DNA from: Batkoa obscura
Lineage: Eukaryota > Entomophthoromycota > Entomophthoromycetes > Entomophthorales > Batkoaceae
DNA length: 64,000 bases
NCBI GenBank assembly: GCA_030770535.1
Contig: JASVEC010000007.1
Coordinates: 992,001-1,056,000 of the forward strand
Direction of reading: 5' to 3'
Within the stretch, counting starts at the first letter, position 1. Every line of letters starts with the position of its first letter. Below the pieces are notes generated by a model that had not been told where the DNA came from, did not search any database, and saw only the letters and a program-made list of their open reading frames with translations. Made by a program: the position numbers and the translations under genes. Below, piece by piece: positions 20,796 to 31,077 of the stretch.

Positions 20796-21259
20796 TGTGA
20801 AATATTGGTTTATTAGTTCTCGGATTGATTATAACACAACAATCACTTAAGTTGTTGTGTTCTCAAGTTCAAACACAATCAAGTCAGAGTCCCTTATTTT
20901 GATTTGCTGCGAGAATTTATAACTTCATATTGCAAGGAATAACATCCTCTCGTTTTAATATCCATACTTATTGAAGTATAAAAGAGATTCTTCAACATGA
21001 TAACTCGAGGCTTTTTAACTGAATTACTCCCTGATATCGTACTACTAATAAAGTCACTAAGTCCTTATGACAATATCTTACGTAGATTTTACAGTAGTAT
21101 TGTCTATTCTATTTGTTTTACATAGTTCGTAACTTATTACGTATTATTCATATTTATTTAAGTCTATCTTAGTTATATAAACTAAGACTGTTCGACTCAA
21201 GGCAAGTTAATCAAGCAAGGACTGCTTTTAACTCCAACCACTGAGTGCCAATTTTCACA
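20796..21259 (+). repeat. Solo LTR of the Ty3/gypsy family
   Basis: 464 bp, TGTGAAATATTGGTTTATTAG to CCAATTTTCACA. The flanks AACTT and AACAT match at 4 of 5 bases, which could be a worn 5-bp target duplication. The downstream junction is the same T1 position as at 24131 and 9206. Confidence 0.87.
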
Positions 21260-21443
21260 AACATAGAATTAAAAAAATAAAATAAATAAAATAAATAAAA
21301 TAAGTCTTTCAAGTCAAATTTTTATATTTAATTTTAAGCTTTTTAAATTTAGCTAATCATACATTAAAGGCTTACAAGTTTAAAAACTTAAAATTTGGAT
21401 TAATTTCTAATTAAATTCTGAAACCAATTCGGACACCCCCATA
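21260..21443 (-). mobile_element. DNA transposon T1, 5'-end remnant
   Basis: It matches 24132-24315 at over 90%, from AACATAGAATTAAAA to AACCAATTCGGACACCCCCATA. It ends at a TA that is also the first TA of the next T1 copy. Confidence 0.85.
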
Positions 21444-21977
21444 TGGGGATGTCCGAATTGGTTTCATTTTTTTATCCAATTTTTAAATATTTATATTTTA
21501 AAAACTTTGCTTAAAATTCTATAAAAATAAATTCTTTATTAAAAGCCAAAAGTACCCGACACAGTTTTAAATTATTTTGTTATAATTTATATTGTCAATT
21601 AGCGGAATTTTTATTAAATTTAATATAAATTCCTGGATTAGTAAAGATTTTACTAATATAGCCTGTATAGTGATATTAGTCAAAGTTGTAATATGTAAAT
21701 AAATATATGCTTTTATATAGCTTTATTAAGAAATATTTATTATTAATTGTTTTATATTCAACACTACAGATTTGCTATCAAATGAATAAATTATTTTAAT
21801 GTTATAATTACATTATTAATATATCGCTAAGTTAATAAATAGCTGCATGGGAGGGAGTGGTTAGCCCCAAAACTATAATTAACCATCCCTATGTAATACA
21901 AGCAGTGTATTAATAGTTTTTACTTATTATTACAACTACTTGCTCTTTGACTATTTATTAACTTAGCTATCAATAAT

Positions 21978-23681
21978 TTAAGTAATATCAACATTTAATA
22001 ATTGATTTCTATCATCTAATAAGCTACTTACTTGCTTACTAAATATTGAAACTTTTAAATTCTCAGTTATTTTTGTAAGATAAGCTGGGGTTGACCTTTT
22101 AATTTTTCTATCCTCTATAGACTCTATAACTTTAATTGAAATTATATCGCTTTTTTTTGATCTATCAGATACTGGATAACAGTATAGTTTTTTACCACGT
22201 TTAATAAAATGTAAATACTTTTTAATACCTTTTATTTTTATTATTTTTTTTGTATCTTTGTTTCTTTCATACTTTTTAAAAATTATATTTGTTTTCCCAT
22301 TATTGACAGTTGAGTTATTAAATCTATTATTTTCACAAACAAAAATCTCAAATTTTGAAATTAATTGATCAATATCTTCTATTTTACCTAATGCTTCAAG
22401 ACTATTTTTCCACTGTGAAAGATTTCCAAAATGCCCGTCAACTATACTTTTTCCATGATGCTCAGCAAAAAAATTAAGATCAATATTTAAACTACTATTT
22501 ATTTTATGACTTTCTTCAAATACATAATGTAAAAACTCTTGAGATTTAAAATGATATCCTGTATCTGCCCATATATTAATTTTTGTAAACTTTTTAAACA
22601 AAGGCTCTTTAGATATTAAATCAATCAAACAATCTCCTGCATATGCTGAATCATGATTTAATATTTCAGATAAATAATCAAAATAAACTTTGCCTATTGT
22701 TTTATCGTTTTTTAAATACAAAACGCCAAACCCTAATACTGATATAGCTTGTTTGTTATAATGATCTAAGTTTATTGGATCTGGTCTCGTTCCTATTTCC
22801 ATATTTTGTTTAAAGTCTAAAATTATTATACAACTTCTATTATTTAATTTTTCAATAGTTTCATTAAGTATGTTTTTTTGAGTATCAACACAAAATTCAT
22901 GTAATTTATATAACCTTTTTTCTTTATTAAAAGATTCCTGTATCTCTGCTTTATTTTCTGTCGCTGTATTTATTTTATTTTCAAATAACTTTTTTCTAAC
23001 TGTATACTGGGCACATATATTACATAAATCTGTTTTTCTTGCTGGATTTTTAAAATTATTTGGTATATATTTGAAAAATGTTGACCTAGCTACTGCTTTA
23101 TCTTTTAAATCATTAAAATACTTACTGTATATCATCCTTCTACTTTTATTTAATATATATATATTCTCTGACGAATATTTATCATTATTTTTCTTACTAA
23201 ATCTTGATGAAATAGTTGAATTATCAAGTAAATATTGTATAATAATCTCGATTTGCTCATCTTTAATTTTTTTTGTATTTTTGATAGTAGGTCGTAATGT
23301 TGGTATTTTATTATTATTAATTATTTTTGAATAATCATATTGATTTTTACTTATATTAAATCCAAAACTTTTACATTCATCAAAAGAATATACTGAAGCT
23401 ATAGTCGATAATAATGCTACTTGTTGGTTTTTGTTCCCTGTTTCCCTTAAAACACTAATTTTATACATTGCTTGATTAAGTTTGTTATTATTAATAGTAA
23501 AATTTAATAATATTTCTTTTCTTTTTTTTGTTTTATTATAAAATTCCATAAACTTTGGGCAATTGTGAATAGTTGCTAAAATTGATGTAAATGAATTACA
23601 ATGTTTATACAATGTGCTTCTCCCTACCGTATTAAAGTTTTTAGAAATTCCATTTCGAAGTTTAGTTATAAAAGCTTGCAT
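21978..23681 (-). CDS. T1 transposase (DDE-like, superfamily not assigned)
   Basis: A 567-residue protein, intact in frame. The N-terminal third is lysine/asparagine-rich and probably binds DNA. A CNIC zinc-like pair sits at 220-223. The centre looks like an RNase H-fold DDE core: IIILDFKQN with D289, INIWADTGYHF with D373, and FFAEHHGKSIVDGHFG (405-419) with H408, H409, K411 and D415. The last block resembles the HGKGxxDGxGG signature seen in many animal and fungal transposase-like proteins, which is my basis for the call. Which residue serves as the third acidic ligand is not certain. The C-terminal part (470-567) is basic. It may still be active, since the frame and both element ends are present. 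Confidence 0.8.
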   Translation of the reverse strand: MQAFITKLRNGISKNFNTVGRSTLYKHCNSFTSILATIHNCPKFMEFYNKTKKRKEILLNFTINNNKLNQAMYKISVLRETGNKNQQVALLSTIASVYSFDECKSFGFNISKNQYDYSKIINNNKIPTLRPTIKNTKKIKDEQIEIIIQYLLDNSTISSRFSKKNNDKYSSENIYILNKSRRMIYSKYFNDLKDKAVARSTFFKYIPNNFKNPARKTDLCNICAQYTVRKKLFENKINTATENKAEIQESFNKEKRLYKLHEFCVDTQKNILNETIEKLNNRSCIIILDFKQNMEIGTRPDPINLDHYNKQAISVLGFGVLYLKNDKTIGKVYFDYLSEILNHDSAYAGDCLIDLISKEPLFKKFTKINIWADTGYHFKSQEFLHYVFEESHKINSSLNIDLNFFAEHHGKSIVDGHFGNLSQWKNSLEALGKIEDIDQLISKFEIFVCENNRFNNSTVNNGKTNIIFKKYERNKDTKKIIKIKGIKKYLHFIKRGKKLYCYPVSDRSKKSDIISIKVIESIEDRKIKRSTPAYLTKITENLKVSIFSKQVSSLLDDRNQLLNVDIT

Positions 23682-23772
23682 TTTGTTTTTATTTTAACAA
23701 AAAACAAAGTCAAATAACTATATAATTATATATTATATAGCTATTGAATATTTAATAAAAAATACAAAACAC

Positions 23773-24131
23773 TGTGAAATATCGTTTCATCATCTCTGTG
23801 ATTGATTATCGCATAATAATCACTTAACTTGTTTACAAAACTAGTTGAGTATAAAATAGATTCTCAACATAATAGCTCAAGGCTTTTTAATTAAATTGTT
23901 CCCTAATATTTTACTTTTAATAAAGCCACTAAATCTTTCTGATAATATCTTATGTAGATTTTATAGTAATATCCTGTATTCTATTTATTTTACATAGCTC
24001 GTAGCTTATTGCGTATTACTCCTATTGATTTAAGTCTATCTTAGCTACATAAACTAAGGCCTTTTGACTTACGGCCAGTTAACTAAGCTAGAGCTGCTTT
24101 CAACTCCAATTGCTGAGTACTAACTTTCACA
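23773..24131 (+). repeat. LTR remnant inside T1
   Basis: TGTGAAATATCGTTTCATCA to CTAACTTTCACA, 359 bp, shorter and more diverged than the other LTRs. Flanks AACAC and AACAT match at 4 of 5 bases. Confidence 0.8.
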
Positions 24132-24315
24132 AACATATAATCAAAAAAATAAAATAAAATAAAATAAATAAAATAAGTCTTTAAGTTAAATTTTTATATT
24201 TAATTTTAAGCTTTTTAAATTTAGCTAATTATACATTAAAGACTTACAAATTTAAAAACTTAAAATTTGGATTAATTTCTAGTTAAATTCTGAAACCAAT
24301 TCGGACACCCCCATA

Positions 24316-25584
24316 TACATATAAATTATAGCTCTTTTCTACTAATAAATAATTAAAAAAGTACAAAAAAGGGATAAAATAAAAATGATTTTAACAATTT
24401 ATAAATTTATTATGGAGGTATATTTTTTGTAAAAGGAATTTATTAAAAAAGTAAAAAAGCTTTTTTGATGTTTTGAAAGCTATAAAATAATATAAAATGC
24501 TTTATTTAATTTTATTAATTTTTAAAATAAATTTATTCTTGTATTGTGAAAACTAAATAAGCATCTTTTTTTAAATATTTTATTTATTTATTTAATAGTC
24601 AAAATAAACTTTTTATTAAAAATGATATATAAAACATAATTGATTAATTTATTACTTTTATTATAATATTTAATGATAAAAGTCTTAGTTGAGGAAGTTT
24701 TGTGATATTTTATTTTCATTTTTTTAAACAATTTTAATGTCAAATAATTTGTAAACCAAATTTTATAATTAATCATTTAAAAAATACTAATATAAAAGTT
24801 TTATTAAGTTGGCAAAATAATATAATTCATTTAAAAATTCATGGTTAAAATTGATACTCCGTATAAATATATTAAAGTGCCATTTGTAGTACTGAGGCTT
24901 AAAAAAGTAAATACATACCAAATATAAATTCTTCAAAAGGTATTAAATCTAAGCTAACTTAAAATTGGTATGTTTAAGGCAATACTTTACTAACCCGTTA
25001 TTTCAATTATATTAATAAATATTTATATAAAATATCTCATGTAAAATCTCAAAGACACGCTTGCTCTACCCAAAACCTTTATTTTCAAATGACCAATCCA
25101 TATATAGAAATATTCTTTAGCTTTGATGTTACACTATTTTTCGAGTCCAAGTATCGTGTTAAACTTTACGTAAAGCTATGACGTGGTGATACCTGTATAC
25201 TCACAAGTAAGATAACGTATATCACAATCGATTTAATCTATATTTATAATCAAGCAATTGTATCAAATATCAAGAGTTTACGAGTTTAAAAGTCTATAAA
25301 AATCAAAATTTTAATGACATTACACGTGGGAAAAAAAACTATCCAAGAATAGTTTTGAAGTTGGTTTAAGCTAACTAAAAATCATTTTCCACATCATTGA
25401 AAAGAAGTTCAATAATAAGATGGATGGTTCTTAATTGAAGGATTTTTAATCGCTAATATAACATATATGTTAAATACCATAAAAATTTTGTTTCACTAAA
25501 CTACAATATTAAAAAAATGACCAACACATGCTAAAACTTAATAATTATAGCAATTATACATCCACAATATATATTAAAACGAAG
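24316..25584. other. AT-rich intergenic DNA upstream of lipase 1
   Basis: No gene seen. The stretch around 25060-25240 is less AT-rich but shows no convincing frame. Confidence 0.5.
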
Positions 25585-25594
25585 TATATAAATA
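25585..25594 (+). promoter_or_regulatory. TATA box of lipase 1
   Basis: TATATAAATA, ~50 bp upstream of the ATG at 25638. Confidence 0.55.
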
Positions 25595-25637
25595 AAAGTA
25601 TACTGTACATAGTTAAACAATACTGTTGATTTAAAGT

Positions 25638-26591
25638 ATGAAAACAATTTCAATACTACTTACTACCTTATTAGCTTCTAACCAGATATTAACTGCAAAT
25701 GTTACCGAGCAGGATTATTTTATCCAGTTTAAACAAAGTCTTGAGGCATTAACTAAGAATGTACAACCTCCTAAAAGCCAAGATAGCAGATTAACTGAGG
25801 TATCATTAATCCAACCAGGAAACGAAGCTGACGGGAAAATCTATGCTAGATTCGCAGGTGCCTCTTATTGCTCTAATGATAGTATTGCTAGCTGGAAGTG
25901 TACTCATTGTTTAAAAACCCAGGATTTAATTGAGAATGTTAAAATATTTGAAGATAGAGCTACAGAGACTAAAGGATATATCGCGTTAAATAAAGATCGC
26001 AAAGAAATTGTTATATCATTCCGTGGTAGCTCTAATACGCAAAATTGGCTATTAAATGCTCAAATTGGAAAAGTATCAGCATCTTTTGGTGGATCTTCTT
26101 ATAATGTTCATGGTGGTTTTAAAAGGGCAACAGATGCTTTATTCCCTGTTGTTTCGTCTAACTTAAAATCACTATTATCTTCTTACCCTCAATATAATGT
26201 AGTCGTCACTGGACACAGCTTAGGAGCCTCTATAGCTGATTTAATGGCATTAAGGTTTAAGTATGAGTTAAATATAGATGATAATCAGCTACGACTTTAC
26301 ACTTATGGCTCTCCAAGGGTTGGAGATCCCACTTTTGCTAGGTTTGTTAACCAAAACGGTTTTACTGTTGGAAGATTTGTCAATGCAAATGATGTTGTAC
26401 CTCATCTTCCCCCAGAAATTAACAATTATAGTCACCACCAACAAGAGCTCTGGGTAAATGGAATTACTACTAAGCTTTGTAGAACTTCTTCTTTAGAAGA
26501 CACTAGCTGCTCTTATAAAGAATGGTATCGCCCTAGTTCAGATGCCCATCTTAAAATTTGGGACATCGCATTAGGCAATGCCAGTTGTTAA
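25638..26591 (+). CDS. Secreted class 3 lipase (lipase 1)
   Basis: A 317-residue alpha/beta-hydrolase of the fungal lipase class 3 family (Rhizomucor miehei type), which hydrolyses triacylglycerols or related esters outside the cell. A signal peptide covers about residues 1-20. Catalytic triad by position: S194 in GHSLGAS, D252 in NANDVVPHLPP, H304 in DAHLKIWD; the Ser-Asp and Ser-His spacings (58 and 110) suit the family. The oxyanion region is FRGSS (128-132), and the lid would follow around SNTQNWLLNAQ. Cysteines at 78, 88, 91, 281, 291 and 317 are shared with the other copies and suggest disulfides, C317 being the last residue. It converges on lipase 2 and is the only one of the five on the plus strand. 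Substrate range is not predictable. Confidence 0.95.
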   Translation: MKTISILLTTLLASNQILTANVTEQDYFIQFKQSLEALTKNVQPPKSQDSRLTEVSLIQPGNEADGKIYARFAGASYCSNDSIASWKCTHCLKTQDLIENVKIFEDRATETKGYIALNKDRKEIVISFRGSSNTQNWLLNAQIGKVSASFGGSSYNVHGGFKRATDALFPVVSSNLKSLLSSYPQYNVVVTGHSLGASIADLMALRFKYELNIDDNQLRLYTYGSPRVGDPTFARFVNQNGFTVGRFVNANDVVPHLPPEINNYSHHQQELWVNGITTKLCRTSSLEDTSCSYKEWYRPSSDAHLKIWDIALGNASC

Positions 26592-26988
26592 TTTATATAA
26601 ATCTGGGATTTTTTTTAATTTTTAAGGAGATTACAAGGTTACTTTTTAATAAAATTTTAATAAATTTGATGTAATACTTATCATTTAAATTCTATTTAAC
26701 AAATGTTTAGTATTGAATAAACTCTTCAAAAGCTATAATGTGTTGGTTCCTATTTGTATATTCATTTTGAATCTATGCCTTCTCGGTAATTTTCTCTGGC
26801 TATGATATACATTGATTTCACATAATGTGTAACTATAAATGAATATAATCCTTGTATAATGTTTTTCTTTAAATGCTTTATCGCATAATGGAATAGGATC
26901 GTCGAATTTAAAATTAGGCCTTTATAACCATAATTTATAAGAAATTAAAATAAAATAATTCTATATAAAAATTATTTATTTATTGATT
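26592..26988. other. Convergent intergenic region between lipases 1 and 2
   Basis: ~400 bp of AT-rich DNA containing both gene ends. No separate feature seen. Confidence 0.5.
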
Positions 26989-27933
26989 TTAACAAGCTCC
27001 ATTACCAAGAGAAATATCCCACATTCTACGATGAGCTTGGACACTAGGGCGATACCACTCTTGGTAAGAACAGTCTTCATCTTCTAAGTAATCACCACTA
27101 CAAAGCTTAGTATTATAACCATTTACCCAAAGTTCACGTTGATGATGATTATAGTCACTAATTTCAGCTGGAAGATGGGGTACAACATCATTTTCATTAA
27201 CAAATCTACCAATAGTGAAACCATGTTGATTGACAAATCTAGCGAAATCAGGATCTCCAATTCTTGGACCACCATAAGTATACAGATTCAACTTATTGTT
27301 AGGAACATTTAACTCGTATTTAACTCTCAAGGCCATTAAAGAAGCAATAGCAGCACCTAAACTATGCCCAGTAACAACAATTTTATATTGAGGGTAAGAA
27401 GATTGAAGAGATTTCAAGTTGGAGGAAACAATTGGGAATAAATTATCAGTTACCTTCTTGAAACCACCGTGGACATAGTAGGAATTACCACCAAATCTCA
27501 TTGGTACCTTTCCAATTTGAGCATTAATTAACCAATTTTGTAGATTAGCACTACCACGGAAAGAAAAAATGATTTCCTTTCTATTGTTATTAACCACAAA
27601 GTACCCTTTAGTTTGAGTAGATCCATCTTCAAATATTTGAATTTTTTCTAATTTATCAGTGACTTGAACGCAGTGAGTACACTTCCATGATTTGATACTA
27701 TCATTAGAACAATAAGCTGCACCAGCAAATCTGGCATAGGCCTTTCCATTAGCTACGTTTCCTGGGACAATATAAGAGGATTCACGGAATCTGGTAGTGC
27801 CATTTTTTGGTGGTTCAACATGATGGGTCATGAGCTCTAAGTTCTCCTCAAACACCTTGAAGTAGTCTTCTTCTTGGGCATTTAACTGAGTTAAAAGTAA
27901 GGCTGATACTAAGAAGTTAAAGAATGATTTCAT
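26989..27933 (-). CDS. Secreted class 3 lipase (lipase 2)
   Basis: A 314-residue paralogue of lipase 1 with a clear signal peptide (MKSFFNFLVSALLLTQLNA). The nucleophile lies in GHSLGAA, the acid in NENDVVPHLPAE and the histidine in VQAHRRMWD. FRGSA marks the oxyanion region, and the conserved VHGGF is kept. Residues 1-80 and 186-314 are practically identical to lipase 3, while residues ~81-185 differ at many sites and lack the HRGF change of lipases 3 and 5. That mosaic pattern suggests gene conversion. The promoter shares a conserved box with lipases 3 and 5. It should be a secreted ester hydrolase. Confidence 0.95.
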   Translation of the reverse strand: MKSFFNFLVSALLLTQLNAQEEDYFKVFEENLELMTHHVEPPKNGTTRFRESSYIVPGNVANGKAYARFAGAAYCSNDSIKSWKCTHCVQVTDKLEKIQIFEDGSTQTKGYFVVNNNRKEIIFSFRGSANLQNWLINAQIGKVPMRFGGNSYYVHGGFKKVTDNLFPIVSSNLKSLQSSYPQYKIVVTGHSLGAAIASLMALRVKYELNVPNNKLNLYTYGGPRIGDPDFARFVNQHGFTIGRFVNENDVVPHLPAEISDYNHHQRELWVNGYNTKLCSGDYLEDEDCSYQEWYRPSVQAHRRMWDISLGNGAC

Positions 27934-27982
27934 GTTTAAAAAAACTTTGTCAAGTTTATCTTTTCACATCTCAATACCATGC

Positions 27983-27991
27983 TTATATATA
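27983..27991 (-). promoter_or_regulatory. TATA-like box of lipase 2
   Basis: TATATATAA on the minus strand, ~50 bp upstream of the start. Confidence 0.5.
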
Positions 27992-28168
27992 CCTGATGCT
28001 CCCTTTGTGTATTTTCTATTTATAACTCTATTTAGATTATTTAACATCATGCGCCAGTAGGAACTTGTAATAAATCTTGTTAATACAAGTAATTGTAATA
28101 AATTTTATTTATCTGCTTGTTTCTCTTTATTTAATACTGCCTCTCTATTTTTGAAAGAATAATTTTGT

Positions 28169-28182
28169 CACGTTTTATACAC
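28169..28182 (-). promoter_or_regulatory. Conserved upstream box of lipase 2
   Basis: CACGTTTTATACAC on the plus strand, 236 bp upstream of the start codon. The same 14-mer occurs 234 bp before lipase 3 and 220 bp before lipase 5, each time followed by a TTGTGAGAA or CGTGAGAA word ~20 bp on. It is either a regulatory site or simply residual homology of duplicated promoters. Confidence 0.5.
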
Positions 28183-29010
28183 AATGAAATAGCAATATCG
28201 TGAGAACTAAAAAATTAAATAAAAAATGAACTTTATCCTGTAATTTTAAGCATGTGGGTTTATCGATATGAAATGTTCTTTCTTTAATATTCATCTTGCA
28301 TAAAGGCGAGTTAATGTTTTTTGGCATCTTTATTAACAATTCAGGCTTAGAAATGAAAGCCTTATTGTTAATACATTTAAGTAAACTATTGGGTTATCAG
28401 GCGCACTATTTAAATGTGGTATTACTACTATAAAATTAGTTAATTAAAAATAGAAATAGGGTTGCTTTTTAAAGCAATTATTTTTAGCTAAGTACTTTAC
28501 CTTCTTTTTGATCCCTACATGAAATTTATTTGGGTATACATGGCGGTTAATAATTTTGATTTCAGATGTAAAATTACTAAACTAGAGCAAGAAAAGATAA
28601 ATTCAATACAAAGTTAATATAAATATATTTAAATTGTTTATATAATATTTCAATATTTTAATTTCATTGGATTTATAGGATGCCAAGTTTTTATCATAAA
28701 AACCGGTGATTATATAAAGAACTTTCTGAAATTCATTTTAACCTTTTGAACAACAATTGAAATGCTTCTGTTTTATTAGGCTTTTTCACAAATAAAGCCA
28801 AAAATCTAAAAATTAGGCGACTTCAGATATTTGGTTGTTTTTTGTTTAAATATTTTTATATCTAGCCAAAAGGTTCATATGTAGCTTTCATGAATTAACC
28901 ATGTAATTTTAATGGGACACTTGTTGATGGTATATACTTGGCACAATTTTCAATCAGCTCATTTAGACATTGAGGTTAATTATTAGTATTAGTATTAATA
29001 TTAATATTAG
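28183..29010. other. Intergenic DNA
   Basis: The first ~110 bp still align with the upstream regions of lipases 3 and 5. The rest shows no feature. Confidence 0.5.
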
Positions 29011-29074
29011 TATTTTTATTTTTATTTTTATTTTTATTTTTATTTTTATTTTTATTTTTATTTTTATTTTTATT
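29011..29074. repeat. ATTTTT hexanucleotide microsatellite
   Basis: About ten tandem TATTTT units, preceded by a short ATTAGT/ATTAAT run from ~28978. Confidence 0.9.
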
Positions 29075-29535
29075 TCGGAGACTGAAAAGGTTCCATGTTG
29101 CTTATAAGTAAACTTTATGATTTTTATGCAATTTTTATTATTTCAATTTTTCTTCTCATTTTGATTGCAAGTCCTTTATGAGTGACTATCTCTTCCTTAT
29201 TATCTGTTTTCTCATTTTTTGAGCTTAAGATTTAGACAAAGTATTAGCTAAATTAATAATTAAGGATAAAACTCCATATAGACCAATATTTGATTTCATG
29301 TTTTCTTTTTCTACAGCTGTTATGATGTTCGTTTGCAAGCCAATACTTTGGAAGTTATTTTCACGAGGTCTTTTAATTTTGAAAATAAATTTTAATAAGA
29401 CCAAATTATAATAATCGTATATAAATGACTGAAACACATAATACTTTAACCCTCCATTCCGTCTTTTTGTATTTATAATTAAGAACCAAAGCAAAAAGTA
29501 TAGACATTACGTATTTACTGCTATAATTTTATGTA
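29075..29535. other. AT-rich intergenic DNA
   Basis: No supported gene; short frames here have no recognisable content. Confidence 0.45.
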
Positions 29536-29639
29536 TATGGGGGTGTTTTTTTGGTTTCATCACTTTTTCCATCTTTTAAGCACTATTTGAGTGGAAAAAT
29601 TGTTAGTAAAATTGTTAAACACAAAAATACATCCCCATA
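29536..29639 (+). repeat. MITE of the TATGGGG family
   Basis: TATGGGGGTGTTTTTTTGG to TACATCCCCATA, with the usual core AAGCACTATTTGAGTGG. Confidence 0.85.
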
Positions 29640-29885
29640 TCATTCTTTGTTTAAGTATTATTTGGAATTCAACAGATTTTATAATGTTTTGATTTTTCGA
29701 TAGTTTATTAAATGATAGATTAAGATTTCGAATCAAAAGTTGAAACTTTCTAATCAAATTTAAAGAATATTGAAATCTTACTTCTTAACTTTATCCTTTA
29801 AATAAAACACTAGAGGTTTTCACCATTCAATAATAACAAAAGCAAAAAAAGATAATCTCATATAAAAATTATTTATTTATTGATT

Positions 29886-30830
29886 TTAACAAGCTCCATT
29901 ACCAAGAGAAATATCCCACATTCTACGATGAGCTTGGACACTAGGGCGATACCACTCTTGGTAAGAACAGTCTTCATCTTCTAAGTAATCACCACTACAA
30001 AGCTTAGTATTATAACCATTTACCCAAAGTTCACGTTGATGATGATTATAGTCACTAATTTCAGCTGGAAGATGGGGTACAACATCATTTTCATTAACAA
30101 ATCTACCAATAGTGAAACCATGTTGATTGACAAATCTAGCGAAATCAGGATCTCCAATTCTTGGACCACCATAAGTATACAGATTCAACTTATTGTTAGG
30201 AACATTTAACTCGTATTTAACTCTCAAGGCCATTAAAGAAGCAATAGCAGCACCTAAACTATGCCCAGTAACAACAATTTTATATTGAGGGTAAGAAATC
30301 ATAAGCGGGGTTAAATAGGATGTAATTGTTGGAAATAAATTGTCGGTTACTGTTTTGAAACCGCGGTGAACACTATAAGAATTGCCACCAAAACTCATTG
30401 GCACCTTCCCAATTTGAGCATTAATTAACCAATTTTGTAGATTAGCACTACCACGGAAAAAAATGATGATTTCTTTACGACTATGGTTAGCAGCTATAAA
30501 GCCTTTAGTTTGAGTTGGTCCATCTCCAAACACTTGGATCTTTTCTAATTTATCATTAACATGGTTGCAGTGAGTACATACCCAAGAAGTGATGCTATCA
30601 TTAGAACAATAAGCTGCACCAGCAAATCTGGCATAGGCCTTTCCATTAGCTACGTTTCCTGGGACAATATAAGAGGATTCACGGAATCTGGTAGTACCAT
30701 TTTTTGGTGGTTCAACATGATGGGTCATGAGCTCTAAGTTCTCCTCAAACACCTTGAAGTAGTCTTCTTCTTGGGCATTTAACTGAGTTAAAAGTAAGGC
30801 TGATACTAAGAAGTTAAAGAATGGTTTCAA
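29886..30830 (-). CDS. Secreted class 3 lipase (lipase 3)
   Basis: A 314-residue class 3 lipase with signal peptide (MKPFFNFLVSALLLTQLNA) and the full triad in GHSLGAA, NENDVVPHL and VQAHRRMWD. The middle part (81-185) is nearly identical to lipase 5, and the two ends to lipase 2. Two oddities: the oxyanion motif reads FFRGSA instead of SFRGSA, and VHRGF replaces VHGGF (the latter shared with lipase 5). The serine before FRG is kept in the other four copies, so its loss here could affect activity. The last ~20 bp of 3' flank also match lipase 2, so the converted tract passes the stop codon. Confidence 0.94.
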   Translation of the reverse strand: MKPFFNFLVSALLLTQLNAQEEDYFKVFEENLELMTHHVEPPKNGTTRFRESSYIVPGNVANGKAYARFAGAAYCSNDSITSWVCTHCNHVNDKLEKIQVFGDGPTQTKGFIAANHSRKEIIIFFRGSANLQNWLINAQIGKVPMSFGGNSYSVHRGFKTVTDNLFPTITSYLTPLMISYPQYKIVVTGHSLGAAIASLMALRVKYELNVPNNKLNLYTYGGPRIGDPDFARFVNQHGFTIGRFVNENDVVPHLPAEISDYNHHQRELWVNGYNTKLCSGDYLEDEDCSYQEWYRPSVQAHRRMWDISLGNGAC

Positions 30831-30874
30831 ATTTAAAAAAGCTTGAGCTTATTTTTTTTATTCCAATTTCGTGC

Positions 30875-30882
30875 ATTTATAT
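30875..30882 (-). promoter_or_regulatory. TATA-like box of lipase 3
   Basis: TATATAAA on the minus strand, ~45 bp before the start. Confidence 0.5.
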
Positions 30883-31063
30883 ACCTTCAAGTCTTTCTCT
30901 ATCCATCTCCACTTTTGGTTGTTTATCAATTAGTTGAATTTATCTAGCAGTGTGACTTTAATACAAACTTGATTTAAGTCGAGTTGAGTACAATAAAGTT
31001 TACTTTTTATGATTTTTTCCTTTATTTGACGCTATTTCTATATTTTGGAGCAATAATTCCTAT

Positions 31064-31077
31064 CACGTTTTATACAC
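31064..31077 (-). promoter_or_regulatory. Conserved upstream box of lipase 3
   Basis: CACGTTTTATACAC (plus-strand reading), 234 bp upstream of the start; identical to the boxes of lipases 2 and 5. Confidence 0.5.

Larger units (their letters stand above)
21442..24315 (-). mobile_element. DNA transposon T1, most complete copy
   Basis: A 2874-bp element with terminal inverted repeats of ~24 bp (TATGGGGATGTCCGAATTGG and its complement), the outer TA probably being the target duplication. It encodes one transposase frame (21978-23681) on the minus strand and carries an old LTR fragment at 23773-24131 between gene and right end. Partial copies are at 5981, 9032, 21260, 40062, 40628, 49041 and 50428. 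The superfamily was not assigned. Confidence 0.85.

Noticed and set aside
20796-21259. Near target duplication AACTT/AACAT around a solo LTR
   Set aside because: Only 4 of 5 bases agree and the downstream junction is shared with two other loci, so it cannot be taken as proof of independent insertion.
29225-29494. 89-codon frame on the minus strand
   Set aside because: Mixed low-complexity composition, no conserved motif, no promoter evidence.
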